Below, piece by piece: positions 1 through 7,612 of a stretch of DNA of 24,064 nt. The stretch is from Candidatus Heimdallarchaeota archaeon LC_2. GTDB lineage: Archaea > Asgardarchaeota > Heimdallarchaeia > Heimdallarchaeales > Kariarchaeaceae. The position numbers and the translations under genes are program-made. How positions within the stretch are numbered: position 1 is the stretch's first letter; each line of letters begins with the position of its first letter. Under the pieces are notes generated by a model. It saw only the letters and a list, made by a program, of their open reading frames with translations. It was not told the DNA's origin and did not search any database. The stretch lies in NCBI GenBank assembly GCA_001940725.1, contig MDVR01000019.1, forward strand, positions 1 to 24,064, given 5' to 3'.

Positions 1-248
1 CTCTTCTCAGTCAGTTTCCTATGTATGTTGTGGATATCTTGGATGAACTATTAACCCAAGGTATTAGTCAGTACTCAATTAGTTTTAACACTTATAATAA
101 AGAAATGTTTTTTGAAAAATTGAATGAATGGGGATTTGATATCAATATTAGGGATATTTATACATTTGAGGAATTTTTACAAGCAATTTTATTTTTACCT
201 ACATCCATTGTTTCAACCTTTGATTTCGATACTCGTCAAATTTCATGA
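1..248 (+). CDS. Partial unknown protein, C-terminal piece (copy A)
   Basis: The frame is open from the left edge and ends at a TGA at 246-248. The first in-frame ATG is at 21, but the reading matches the middle of the longer copy at 544-933, so this is a C-terminal piece, not a complete gene. The family is not securely recognised. The alternating strand/helix pattern and the ending LPTSIVSTFDF weakly recall the last turns of a TIM barrel such as a glycerophosphodiester phosphodiesterase; this is a guess. The real gene may begin outside the window. Confidence 0.5.
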   Translation, partial: LLSQFPMYVVDILDELLTQGISQYSISFNTYNKEMFFEKLNEWGFDINIRDIYTFEEFLQAILFLPTSIVSTFDFDTRQIS

Positions 249-316
249 CAATTTTGATAGTAATGAGTGAAATAATCTGCTTTAGCTTTTCAACACCATT
301 TATTTTTATAAAATTC
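1..316 (+). repeat. Direct repeat, copy A (identical to 686-1001)
   Basis: Bases 1-316 match 686-1001 at a constant offset of 685 with no difference seen by eye, ending in a shared aaaattc. The copy is cut by the left edge of the window, so its true length is unknown. It holds the 3' end of an unidentified gene plus about 68 bases of downstream sequence. Perfect identity including noncoding sequence means the copies are very young or artefactual. Confidence 0.95.
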
Positions 317-628
317 CTCAAATGTATAAATATCCCTAATATTGATATCAAATCCCCATTCATTCAATTTTTCAAAAAACATTTCTTTATTATAAGTGTT
401 AAAACTAATTGAGTACTGACTAATACCTTGGGTTAATAGTTCATCCAAGATATCCACAACATACATAGGAAACTGACTGAGAAGAGGAACCAAGAAATCA
501 ACCCGTGTAGATATTATTGCTTTGGGGAAAGCATCTTTAATATGTGCCAAACCTTCTTTATCAAATTCCATCAGACAAACTCTGGTTTGATATAATCTTT
601 GAAGTATTTGATAAAGAAGGTTTGGCAC
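290..628 (-). pseudogene. Inverted partial copy of the same unknown gene
   Basis: The minus-strand frame reads MEFDKEGLAHIKDAF and onward exactly as the plus-strand copy until the repeat breaks at base 310. There the native ending (FLQAILF...) is replaced by FYKNKWC and a stop. Its apparent N-terminus is antisense reading of the palindrome loop and opposite arm. It is a by-product of the inverted duplication and is unlikely to encode a working protein. Confidence 0.7.
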
Positions 629-862
629 ATATTAAAGATGCTTTCCCCAAAGCAATAATATCTACACGGGTTGATTTCTTGGTTCCTCTTCTCAGTCAGT
701 TTCCTATGTATGTTGTGGATATCTTGGATGAACTATTAACCCAAGGTATTAGTCAGTACTCAATTAGTTTTAACACTTATAATAAAGAAATGTTTTTTGA
801 AAAATTGAATGAATGGGGATTTGATATCAATATTAGGGATATTTATACATTTGAGGAATTTT
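310..862. repeat. Perfect palindrome: 257-bp arms, 39-bp loop
   Basis: Bases 310-566 are the reverse complement of 606-862 (paired positions sum to 1172). The spacer is 567-605. The left arm also pairs with copy A (positions sum to 487). Copy A ends at 316 and the inverted arm begins at 310, so the junction shares a 7-base microhomology, aaaattc. Nothing transposon-like (terminal repeats, transposase, target duplication) is visible. The structure fits template switching, either in the cell, during multiple-displacement amplification, or in assembly. Confidence 0.95.
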
Positions 863-933
863 TACAAGCAATTTTATTTTTACCTACATCCATTGTTTCA
901 ACCTTTGATTTCGATACTCGTCAAATTTCATGA
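544..933 (+). CDS. Unknown protein, 5'-truncated by palindrome junction (copy C)
   Basis: The frame opens at a GTG at 544, but residues 1-8 are read from the opposite palindrome arm. Natural-looking coding sequence (DKLWFDIIFEVFDKEGLAHI) begins in the loop near 567, so the true N-terminus is probably missing. The protein runs to a TGA at 931-933 and is followed by about 150 noncoding bases before the MFS gene. Alternating hydrophobic strands and amphipathic helices suggest an alpha/beta domain. A distant resemblance to the C-terminal part of glycerophosphodiester phosphodiesterase barrels (ending LPTSIVSTFDF) is possible but not demonstrated. No catalytic motif is visible in this part. Confidence 0.5.
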   Translation: MPNLLYQIPSDKLWFDIIFEVFDKEGLAHIKDAFPKAIISTRVDFLVPLLSQFPMYVVDILDELLTQGISQYSISFNTYNKEMFFEKLNEWGFDINIRDIYTFEEFLQAILFLPTSIVSTFDFDTRQIS

Positions 934-1001
934 CAATTTTGATAGTAATGAGTGAAATAATCTGCTTTAGCTTTTCAACACCATTTATTTTTATAAAATT
1001 C
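686..1001 (+). repeat. Direct repeat, copy C (identical to 1-316)
   Basis: Partner of the repeat at 1-316. After base 1001 the sequence continues into unique DNA leading to the MFS gene, so this copy is probably the native one. The other two can be explained as secondary copies of it. Confidence 0.95.
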
Positions 1002-1080
1002 ATTAAATGACATCGATGGTGTGCACTAAAGTTATTGGAAATTACTAAATTTTTATTATTCATTAATTGTAAGTAAAATT

Positions 1081-2397
1081 ATGGGTCTTCTCAGATACTT
1101 TGATAGATTTGGGGAAACAAAAAATGAAGTAATGATTTTGGTTGGCACCTCCCTTATTCTAAATTTTGGATTTGGAGTGTTAATCCCATTTATACCCCTC
1201 TATGCCCAAGATTTAGGTGCGACTATAAGTTTAGTAGGTGTAATTATTGCTGGCTTTACCATTGGAAGGGCAATAATGGCTTCTGTTGCAGGTATGTATT
1301 CTGATAAAGTAGGGAGAAAACGGGTTATGGTTTGGGGAACTTTGTTATACAGTATAACAACAGCAAGTATGGCTTTTGCCCCCAATTGGCAAACACTTTT
1401 CGTATTGCGTCTTTTTGAAGGTGCTGCAGTCGGTATAGTTTGGCCAACAGCAATGGCATATCTAGTAGATGTTGTCCCAAGAGATAAAGTAGGGGAAGCC
1501 ACAGGGATCTATACGACTAGTTTTGCATTAGGATTTTTTGTAGGACCTTTACTGGGTTCTGGAGCAGTTTACATCACAAAAAAAGTTGGAGGATCTGAAT
1601 TTCAAGCACTCCAATCAACATTCTTTGTAACTGCAGGATTGGCGTTTATTGCATTAGTAGTTATAATATTAAAAATTCATGATTTTGATCCTGAATACTA
1701 TGATAGAAAAGAACAGGAGTTAGGGGGAGGCAAATTGAAACCCATAGACAAACTAGATAATCCCCGTTCTGAATATAAAAAATATTACGCAATGACCTTT
1801 TTCAATGGTTTAGGAATTGGATTCATAATTCCAATTTTCTCAATTTTCTTTGTGGATGTTCATGATTTTAGCCCGGAACTCGTAGGATTAATTCTGGGAA
1901 TATCAGGAGGAATAACTGCAGTTATTTCTGGTCCATCGGGTGCATTAGGTGATAGAATCGGTAGGAAACCATTGATGATTATAGGCATACCTATAATGGT
2001 AATTAACACAGCATTGTTGGGTTTCGTAAGTACTTTCTTATTAGCTGCAGGATTTTTCTGGTTTCGATCTATAGGATTAGGTCTATTTTTACCCAATTTT
2101 AGAGCACTGCAAGCGGATATCGTGTTGCCAAAAGAGCGAGGAACAATATTCGGGAGAGTTCAAACCTTTTTCAATATCGGTGCAGTTATAGGCCCAATAT
2201 CTGGATCATATTTGTATGATTTGATGCAAGGAAGAACAATGAATGTGCTTGGTCACAAATTCATTGGTGAAGCTACTCCGTTTGTTTTCACCGCATTATT
2301 TCAATCGGTCATGTTTTTCCTTGTATTTATCCTAAGATACCCCAAAAGCAATTTAACAAAAGAGACAAAAATAATTACAAATAAAATAAGTACTTAA
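1081..2397 (+). CDS. MFS transporter (drug/metabolite exporter type)
   Basis: A 438-residue polytopic membrane protein of major facilitator length (12 predicted segments in two six-helix halves). The loop between helices 2 and 3 carries the MFS signature GMYSDKVGRK at residues 71-80. Its second-half counterpart, GALGDRIGRK, lies at residues 287-296. A motif-C-like GPLLGSGA around 155-162 in helix 5 is typical of proton-coupled antiporters. A charged loop at about 200-235 links the two halves. It probably exports a small molecule across the cytoplasmic membrane; the substrate cannot be told from sequence. The ATG is the first in frame, preceded by an A+T-rich stretch. The upstream 1 kb is the repeat region. 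The sequence after the stop is T-rich and could end transcription. Confidence 0.9.
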   Translation: MGLLRYFDRFGETKNEVMILVGTSLILNFGFGVLIPFIPLYAQDLGATISLVGVIIAGFTIGRAIMASVAGMYSDKVGRKRVMVWGTLLYSITTASMAFAPNWQTLFVLRLFEGAAVGIVWPTAMAYLVDVVPRDKVGEATGIYTTSFALGFFVGPLLGSGAVYITKKVGGSEFQALQSTFFVTAGLAFIALVVIILKIHDFDPEYYDRKEQELGGGKLKPIDKLDNPRSEYKKYYAMTFFNGLGIGFIIPIFSIFFVDVHDFSPELVGLILGISGGITAVISGPSGALGDRIGRKPLMIIGIPIMVINTALLGFVSTFLLAAGFFWFRSIGLGLFLPNFRALQADIVLPKERGTIFGRVQTFFNIGAVIGPISGSYLYDLMQGRTMNVLGHKFIGEATPFVFTALFQSVMFFLVFILRYPKSNLTKETKIITNKIST

Positions 2398-2583
2398 TTG
2401 ATTTCGTATTTGATTTTTATTGTTTATTTAAGTTGATTTTGAAGATAATTATGTAACTAGAATAAGATCTATGTCTCACAGGGTAAAAACTAAAAATATT
2501 GATAATAAATTATTTGTAGTAGATTAATACAAGGTATTTATATTTAATTAACTTGAAATAAGTGAGAAACACATGTTATAATA

Positions 2584-3285
2584 GTGTTAAACGATCCATT
2601 CATCAAGTCGGGAATCGGAGATAAATCAGAAGGAGAAGCAGTATGCTCAATTGTGGCCATTATTGTTATGTCGCGTGGTGGCATTCCATATTTTCAGGAT
2701 AGGTTTGACGACTTTGTCATCAATTCCACTCTTGTCGCTGGGATAACATCTGCCCTTTCTTCTTATATGGATGAATTCGTACATGAAAATACATTTGGAT
2801 TTGAAAGTATAAAAAAATCAGATCTCATAATATCGTCTCTCAAATCTGAACTCTCAACAATTACAATTGTCTCTCGATATGAAATTCCATCAATTATGAT
2901 TCATCAAATTAATAGAGCTCAGTTATTGTTGGATAAAAAATATCAACTCAAACTTGAAGGGCTCGATCAAGCTCAATCTTTTATGGATCCCAAATTAATT
3001 TACAGAATATTTGACGCGGCGGGATTCAAATTGGGATTAAAAAAAGATTTGACGCTTCATGAAGATAGTATCTTAGAAGTTAGGAATGATCGGAGTATAG
3101 GACCGAATTTCAGATTTCAAATAACGACCCTTAGGAATCTGATAAAAAAGAATTCAGGAAATGGGAATATATTTAATTTAGATCAAATTAGATCTCATTT
3201 TATTGAGATAGGAGTCAAGGAAAATGAGGTTCACAATTTATTGGTTTTAGCATATGAAAATATGGTAATTAGATCAAAATTATAA
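2584..3285 (+). CDS. Longin/roadblock-like N-terminal domain protein
   Basis: 233 residues. Residues about 20-118 follow the order strand-strand-helix-strand-strand-strand-helix: strands near IVAIIVMSRGG and PYFQDRF, a helix STLVAGITSALSSYMDEF, then strands before the helix IPSIMIHQINRAQLLL. This is the pattern of longin and roadblock domains, which serve as small-GTPase platforms and are expanded in Asgard archaea. Residues about 180-233 are mostly helical and end like a winged helix (ITTLRNLIKK ... DQIRSHFIEIGV). The GTG start at 2584 is chosen because an in-frame stop lies just upstream (2563) and no ATG occurs before the domain. A TATA-like tract lies near 2534-2547. No GTPase gene is adjacent. 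The fold is inferred from pattern only. Confidence 0.6.
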   Translation: MLNDPFIKSGIGDKSEGEAVCSIVAIIVMSRGGIPYFQDRFDDFVINSTLVAGITSALSSYMDEFVHENTFGFESIKKSDLIISSLKSELSTITIVSRYEIPSIMIHQINRAQLLLDKKYQLKLEGLDQAQSFMDPKLIYRIFDAAGFKLGLKKDLTLHEDSILEVRNDRSIGPNFRFQITTLRNLIKKNSGNGNIFNLDQIRSHFIEIGVKENEVHNLLVLAYENMVIRSKL

Positions 3286-3304
3286 AATTGACAGCAAAAA
3301 AATC

Positions 3305-3760
3305 TCAATTGAAATAATTATGTTTTATCCTCTGTTCCATATCTTTGATAAGGATCTTAGAAAATGGTGAAATACCAGAAACTATTGCATATCGAAATAG
3401 CATGTGAATTGACTTCATACTGTAGTAAGAAATTATATTAGTGTTCCGTGAATAATGTAATGTTGAGAGAAAATCTAATAATTCCACTCTAAATCGTAAT
3501 GGAATACGGCAAAATAATACAGATTTGTCAACTAATCGAAGTTGGATCTTAACTACATCTTGTTTTGAAGTTGGAAAACGTAATCTATCACGTAATTCTG
3601 TGAAGAGGTAATTATTAGCACCCTCAAGAGAGGAGAATTCCTTTTCATCAATGGAAAATCTTGTTTGATGCATGACTTTGCGAGCTGAAGGACATTGAAT
3701 CTTAATTTTTGCAATAGTTAATGGAAAATCAGAAACTTTATTGGGATTCGCAAAAAGCAT
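3305..3760 (-). CDS. Hypothetical protein, 151 residues
   Basis: I do not recognise this protein. It is basic, with an N-terminal half rich in beta-type segments (TIAKIKIQC, VVKIQLRLVDKSVLFCRIPLRFRVEL) and a helical C-terminus. There is no signal peptide or membrane segment. It converges on the longin-like gene, with 19 bases between the two stops. The ATG at 3760 is followed upstream by a minus-strand TATA-like tttttatag about 20-30 bases away (3781-3790), fitting a short-leader archaeal promoter. The promoter and good codon continuity support a real gene; the function is unknown. Confidence 0.55.
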   Translation of the reverse strand: MLFANPNKVSDFPLTIAKIKIQCPSARKVMHQTRFSIDEKEFSSLEGANNYLFTELRDRLRFPTSKQDVVKIQLRLVDKSVLFCRIPLRFRVELLDFLSTLHYSRNTNIISYYSMKSIHMLFRYAIVSGISPFSKILIKDMEQRIKHNYFN

Positions 3761-3806
3761 CGATCTTATATTCTCTGAAACTATAAAAACCTAGATAGAG
3801 ACTGTT

Positions 3807-3962
3807 TTGAAACTGAATCTAGAATTTGAGTTTACTGATAGAGATCTTAATTACTTCAATTATAGTGAATGGATTAATTTAAATGAAATATCTGAAATTG
3901 GAACATCTTTTCTTAAGAATCTCTTTAATCGTATTTCAAATCAAATAAATTTAAATTTTTAA
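3807..3962 (+). CDS. Possible 51-residue protein or gene remnant (TTG start)
   Basis: An open frame runs from a stop at 3794-3796 to a TAA at 3960-3962, ending 17 bases before the nucleoside hydrolase. It reads like protein (LNYFNYSEWINLNEI, then EIGTSFLKNLFNRI) but has no ATG; a TTG at 3807 is the only plausible start. It is either a small protein translated ahead of the hydrolase or the C-terminal remnant of a lost gene. Low certainty. Confidence 0.25.
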   Translation: MKLNLEFEFTDRDLNYFNYSEWINLNEISEIGTSFLKNLFNRISNQINLNF

Positions 3963-3979
3963 ATAGGGTTACACCTTTC

Positions 3980-5131
3980 ATGGGGTTAAATCGGCATTCG
4001 ATCAGAATAATTGGAATTTTATTAATTTTCAATTTAAGCGTCTCTTTCATTAATGTAACCTCAACTAATGGGGGGAATATATCTGAAATTAACCCGATTT
4101 CAATAATTATTGATACAGATGGAGGGACAGATGATTTTTTAGCAATTCTGTATCTTCTTCAAGATCCAGTAGTAACTGTAAAAGCAATAACAGTATCAAA
4201 CGGGGTAACTTATGTTGAAAGTGGAGTAAATAATATTTTGAGATTGTTAGATTATCTAGATATAAATGACATACCTGTAGCAGGAGGTCAGGATAAACCG
4301 TTAATTGTGGACCATGGTTTCCCAGCCGTGTGGAGAGAGGGCAGTAATTCATTCTATGGGGTGATCCTTCCTGAAACCACTGTACAGCCTTCCAAGTTAA
4401 ATGCTACAGGATTAATAATTTCTGAAATTTTGAGTTCCTCAGAAAATATTACAATTGTTGCATTTGGCCCTTTGACAAATGTTGCTCAGGTACTTGAGAG
4501 AAAACCAGAAGTAAAAAATAGAATTGATGCAATTCATATGATGGGAGGCGCAGTCACTGTAGATGGAAATGTGGGGTTTGAATATCCAGATATTCCAAAT
4601 TTTGCGGCTGAGTGGAACATTTATATTGATCCAGATGCAGCAGATATAGTTTTCAAATCAAAGTTACCATTATTCCTCATACCTCTCGATGCAACCAATG
4701 ATGTACCTCAGACAATCGAGTATTTACAAGAATTTGAAAGTGCCAAGAAAACCGTTGTTGCAGATTTAGCTTTGAAATTTTTCAATCCAGGATTATTTTT
4801 TTGGGATGCTCTTGCCGCAGTTGTTTTAACGAATCCTAATGTAGTTGATTGGAGTGAATTTTATATTGAAATTGAGATCGACTTAGAAAATCATGAAGGG
4901 CAAACCAAGAGCATAAGTGATAGAGGGACGAATACTTTGGTTGCGACTAATGCAGATCGTGATCTCTTCGAACAAATTTTAATGGATACTCTAAACCTAG
5001 GAGAGGTTGTCTTTCATAATGGAATGACAGAAATTTCCGAGGAGGAGGACACTCCATTTTTTAGAACTTTATCAATAGCTTCTATATTAATTGTATTAAT
5101 ACTACGATATTCAAAATCAAAAAGACTCTAA
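3980..5131 (+). CDS. Membrane-tethered nucleoside hydrolase (IunH family)
   Basis: 383 residues of the inosine-uridine-preferring nucleoside hydrolase family, which splits the N-glycosidic bond of ribonucleosides. The calcium-binding signature DTDGGTDD is at residues 45-52. The family block MMGG is at 187-190, EWN with YIDPDAA at 211-221, and the C-terminal metal aspartate sits in WDALAA (275-280). The base-side position that is His in IU-type enzymes (HD) appears to be Trp275, as in purine-preferring IAG-type enzymes; this is inferred by motif alignment. Unusually, there is a hydrophobic N-terminal segment (about 8-25) and a C-terminal membrane helix (about 361-377) ending in RYSKSKRL. The catalytic domain is therefore probably outside the cell, anchored at the membrane, and could salvage extracellular nucleosides. 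Confidence 0.88.
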   Translation: MGLNRHSIRIIGILLIFNLSVSFINVTSTNGGNISEINPISIIIDTDGGTDDFLAILYLLQDPVVTVKAITVSNGVTYVESGVNNILRLLDYLDINDIPVAGGQDKPLIVDHGFPAVWREGSNSFYGVILPETTVQPSKLNATGLIISEILSSSENITIVAFGPLTNVAQVLERKPEVKNRIDAIHMMGGAVTVDGNVGFEYPDIPNFAAEWNIYIDPDAADIVFKSKLPLFLIPLDATNDVPQTIEYLQEFESAKKTVVADLALKFFNPGLFFWDALAAVVLTNPNVVDWSEFYIEIEIDLENHEGQTKSISDRGTNTLVATNADRDLFEQILMDTLNLGEVVFHNGMTEISEEEDTPFFRTLSIASILIVLILRYSKSKRL

Positions 5132-5234
5132 TTAATCGAATTCATAAGAATCTATTGATCAATCACATTTATTTTCCTTTTTGATAGGTTATTTAAATAA
5201 CTTAATTATTTAAACTTTTTAAGTATAAGCTGTA

Positions 5235-5537
5235 ATGAATGAGTTTACTCAGGAAGTTATCAAAATAATTGGAAGCATCCCTTCAGGTAAAGTTATGAGT
5301 TATGGTGGAATAGCTAAAATGGCTAACAACGACAGGGGAGCTCGCCAAGTAACACGAATTTTACATACAATGTCTAAAAAACATAATTTACCATGGCATC
5401 GTGTCATTAGTTCCAAGGGGAAAATTTCTATTCCAAATGAAGAGGGCGCAAACGAACAAAGAAGAAGACTTATAGCAGAGGGCGTGGAAGTCTCAGAAAA
5501 TTTCAAGATCGATTTGTCTAAATTTCAATGGATTTGA
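5235..5537 (+). CDS. Alkyltransferase-like (ATL) DNA-binding protein
   Basis: A 100-residue protein equal to the DNA-binding domain of O6-methylguanine-DNA methyltransferase. It has the YGGIAKMA helix, a GARQV segment carrying the probable arginine finger (Arg37), and the active-site motif at 53-57. That motif reads PWHRV, not PCHRV: the alkyl-accepting cysteine is tryptophan. By family knowledge such ATL proteins cannot repair by transfer; they bind O6-alkylguanine, flip it and channel lesions to nucleotide excision repair. The start ATG is 35-50 bases after an A+T-rich TATA-like tract (about 5187-5216), so it is probably leaderless. The thioesterase follows 79 bases downstream with its own possible promoter. 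Confidence 0.9.
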   Translation: MNEFTQEVIKIIGSIPSGKVMSYGGIAKMANNDRGARQVTRILHTMSKKHNLPWHRVISSKGKISIPNEEGANEQRRRLIAEGVEVSENFKIDLSKFQWI

Positions 5538-5616
5538 TCTTCTTTCACAAATATTGAAATTGCATTCACACCTCATTACAAGAGACTAAAAAACCCTTTA
5601 GATCAAAATAAATTGA

Positions 5617-6012
5617 ATGAGTGATATAATTATTCCTCTTAATGTTGAAAAAGAGATTGAGTTTGAGATAAGTAAAGAATTTACGGCCGTTCACATTGGA
5701 TCAGGAAGCGTATCAGTTCTTGCAACTCCTTCGATGATTTTATTTATGGAGATAGCATCTGGAACATTAGCACATGAACATTTACCTGAAGGCTATACAA
5801 CAGTTGGAACAAATGTATGTGTCGATCATTTATCTGCAGTTTTACAAGGAAACACTGTTACATCAAGATCCACTATAATAGAAGTGGATCGTAACAAAAT
5901 CGTATTTTCCGTTGAAGTAGTATTTAACGGGGAAATCATCGGAAAGGGAACTCATACTAGATTTATAGTTGATGAAAAAAGATTTCTTGAAAAGTTAAAA
6001 CAAAAAAGGTAA
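5617..6012 (+). CDS. FlK-like hot-dog-fold thioesterase
   Basis: 131 residues, the length of a single hot-dog domain. The protein matches the fluoroacetyl-CoA thioesterase (FlK) type: VLATPSMILFMEIAS at 34-48 contains the helix, and VGTNVCVDHL at 63-72 the following strand. FlK's catalytic Thr42, Glu50 and His76 have intervals of 8 and 26. Thr37, Glu45 and His71 here have exactly the same intervals, which supports an active acyl-CoA thioesterase. The natural substrate is unknown; most relatives act on other small acyl-CoAs, not fluoroacetyl-CoA. The ATG at 5617 is the first in frame and lies about 25 bases after an actaaaaaacc box (5585-5595). Confidence 0.85.
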   Translation: MSDIIIPLNVEKEIEFEISKEFTAVHIGSGSVSVLATPSMILFMEIASGTLAHEHLPEGYTTVGTNVCVDHLSAVLQGNTVTSRSTIIEVDRNKIVFSVEVVFNGEIIGKGTHTRFIVDEKRFLEKLKQKR

Positions 6013-6038
6013 AATTTACCTCAAGTAAGATGATTAAT

Positions 6039-6284
6039 TTAACAGATGAAGGAAATGAGATCCCAATAATCAGTTTTTAATACAAACTCCTTGAGAATAT
6101 TAATAGTATGCTCCCCACATGGATTCCTAATGGGATAGTATTGATCATAGTCTGAGGGTAATTCACATCCACAATTAAAAATGTATGTGATGACAGTATT
6201 ATCTCCCTTTAGAGATTCTATTTTTAGATTATTTTGTGATTTGATCTTTTTGTTTATTAGGAATTTTGTATTTGGAATAAGCAT
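6039..6284 (-). CDS. Hypothetical 81-residue cysteine-containing protein
   Basis: I do not recognise this protein. It has a lysine-rich N-terminus and a central segment YIFNCGCELP ... NPCGEHTI. Two cysteines in CGC, with CGEH about 20 residues later, could form a small zinc-binding site; this is an inference from spacing only. There is a clear ATG at 6284. It converges on the thioesterase gene, 26 bases between stops. Small size and lack of family assignment keep confidence moderate. Confidence 0.5.
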   Translation of the reverse strand: MLIPNTKFLINKKIKSQNNLKIESLKGDNTVITYIFNCGCELPSDYDQYYPIRNPCGEHTINILKEFVLKTDYWDLISFIC

Positions 6285-6379
6285 AACTAGAATATAGAAG
6301 AAAAAATATAATTGATTATGTACTAGATAGAGGTCAACGAAACTATTAAATTAACAAAAGAAATTTATTTATGTCAGTA

Positions 6380-6742
6380 TTAACAACCCAACCCAAAAAA
6401 TTTCTCGACTTCCTTCATGAAAAATTTAGTTTCTGAAGATAATAAATTGTGAATCTCTTCTTTCAAATTGGGATTTCTATCTAAAAAATGTTGAAGTAGA
6501 ACCAGGTATCTTGTTTCCGGATTGTTTTTGATAATTGAATGATAAATCCATTTTGACGAATTGGTATCAATATAATTTTCGATATTTTCTATTGATTGAT
6601 CACTTGCGATGAAACCTGAATTCTTATTTTTAGTAACAAAATTATCAAACATTAAAATGATTTTACTATCAAACAAATCTCTAATCGAGAGGGTTTTTAG
6701 ACTATTAGAAATCAAATCTGATTTATCCTCATAATTTTGCAC
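6380..6742 (-). CDS. Hypothetical helical protein, 120 residues
   Basis: I do not recognise this protein. It is mostly helical, with no signal or membrane segment. The C-terminal half (RYLVLLQHFLDRN, then LKEEIHNLLSS, FMKEVEKFFGLGC) looks like packed amphipathic helices. The start is a GTG at 6742; there is no ATG before residue 31. The gene ends about 95 bases before the 81-residue protein and lies 69 bases downstream of the longin-like gene on the same strand, so the three could be co-transcribed. It may be a lineage-specific protein. Confidence 0.5.
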   Translation of the reverse strand: MQNYEDKSDLISNSLKTLSIRDLFDSKIILMFDNFVTKNKNSGFIASDQSIENIENYIDTNSSKWIYHSIIKNNPETRYLVLLQHFLDRNPNLKEEIHNLLSSETKFFMKEVEKFFGLGC

Positions 6743-6811
6743 AAATATCTATTCGACTGCCTATTAATAAAGGTTCAATAAGTGAAATAAATGTTCAAAA
6801 TAAAAAAAATT

Positions 6812-7219
6812 TCACTCTAAAATTCCTTCTTGTATCATTAATAAGTCGATTCGGTGCTCCATGGTATCAATTTTATCTCCATCTATTGAAAGCACATTTG
6901 CAGGATTACCGAGAACTTCATAGGTCATTTGATTTATTTTAGGTAATAATTTTCTTATTTTTATTTTGTTTGAATAATCAGATGAGATTGCACAAGTGAT
7001 ATAATTGTGGGTTTTTATGATTTCAATATTTGAATTGGGATCTTTGATAGTATCATTTCTTAGAATTTCCGTTATTTTTGATAGTTTTACACTGCCTGAT
7101 GAACCAAGAGCAATCATTGCAGACAATAACTGAGGATCAGCATCATTTTCGGATTTTTCATAGGTCCGATGCACAAAACATGGACCTGAAGGGGAAATTA
7201 CAAGAATTTGTTTTAACAT
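6812..7219 (-). CDS. Single-domain longin/roadblock-like protein
   Basis: 135 residues. The order is strand LKQILVIS, turn, strand PCFVHRTYE, helix QLLSAMIALGSSGSVKLSKI, then strands NIEIIKTHNYITCAISSDY and a C-terminal helix. This is the longin/roadblock topology and covers almost the whole protein. The opening MLKQILVIS parallels MLKEIFVIE of the protein at 7893-8906, suggesting they are related. Such domains form dimers and bind small GTPases in eukaryotes and Asgard archaea; no GTPase is nearby. The ATG at 7219 is the first in frame. The fold call rests on pattern recognition only. Confidence 0.55.
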   Translation of the reverse strand: MLKQILVISPSGPCFVHRTYEKSENDADPQLLSAMIALGSSGSVKLSKITEILRNDTIKDPNSNIEIIKTHNYITCAISSDYSNKIKIRKLLPKINQMTYEVLGNPANVLSIDGDKIDTMEHRIDLLMIQEGILE

Positions 7220-7417
7220 ACTACTACCTAATTCTAAAAATATCTAGATGTGAACTAGAAGTCCTTTTCTTAGTATATTAACATGAAAACTCCGCGGATA
7301 TTACTCTAGTATTATCAAATAAATATATCGGCTATTCTTACAATATATTGTATCAACAAGTGGTGTATAATTTTTTAATAAATTGATAAATTGTGATTAG
7401 CTCAAATATTTTTTTAT

Positions 7418-7612
7418 TTACCGATCCATTGGAACATGAGTTTGATACAATTGTTCCAGAATTTCTCTTGGAATATTACGGTAACGGGCATAGAAACGAA
7501 TAAGGTATCTTACGGTTGACGAGACATCATCTAGAAGATTTTCATCCATAATTTGTTGCATTATTTCTTTAAGTTCATCGTTTAACCTAACACTAATTTG
7601 TCCTGTAGCCAT
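7418..7612 (-). CDS. Ribbon-helix-helix DNA-binding protein
   Basis: 64 residues with the full RHH layout: a beta strand GQISVRL (residues 4-10) that would insert in the major groove, helix A DELKEIMQQIMDEN (12-25), and helix B SSTVRYLIRFYARY (31-44). The family dimerises through the strand and usually represses its own promoter or a toxin-antitoxin pair. No toxin-like gene is adjacent, so a stand-alone regulator is more likely. The start ATG at 7612 follows a minus-strand cctaatatattc box about 5-20 bases upstream. Confidence 0.8.
   Translation of the reverse strand: MATGQISVRLNDELKEIMQQIMDENLLDDVSSTVRYLIRFYARYRNIPREILEQLYQTHVPMDR

Noticed and set aside
1..1001. Transposon or insertion sequence with terminal inverted repeats
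   Set aside because: The repeated DNA is the end of an ordinary-looking gene. No transposase motif, terminal repeat or target duplication is visible, and the junctions show only microhomology.
1200..1502. Minus-strand 100-residue frame inside the first MFS gene
   Set aside because: Antisense shadow of a gene with clear MFS motifs; it has no promoter or domain of its own.
7418..7612. Toxin-antitoxin pair
   Set aside because: The RHH protein resembles an antitoxin, but neither neighbour looks like a toxin (RelE, PIN or MazF type), and the flanking genes are not overlapping or closely coupled.
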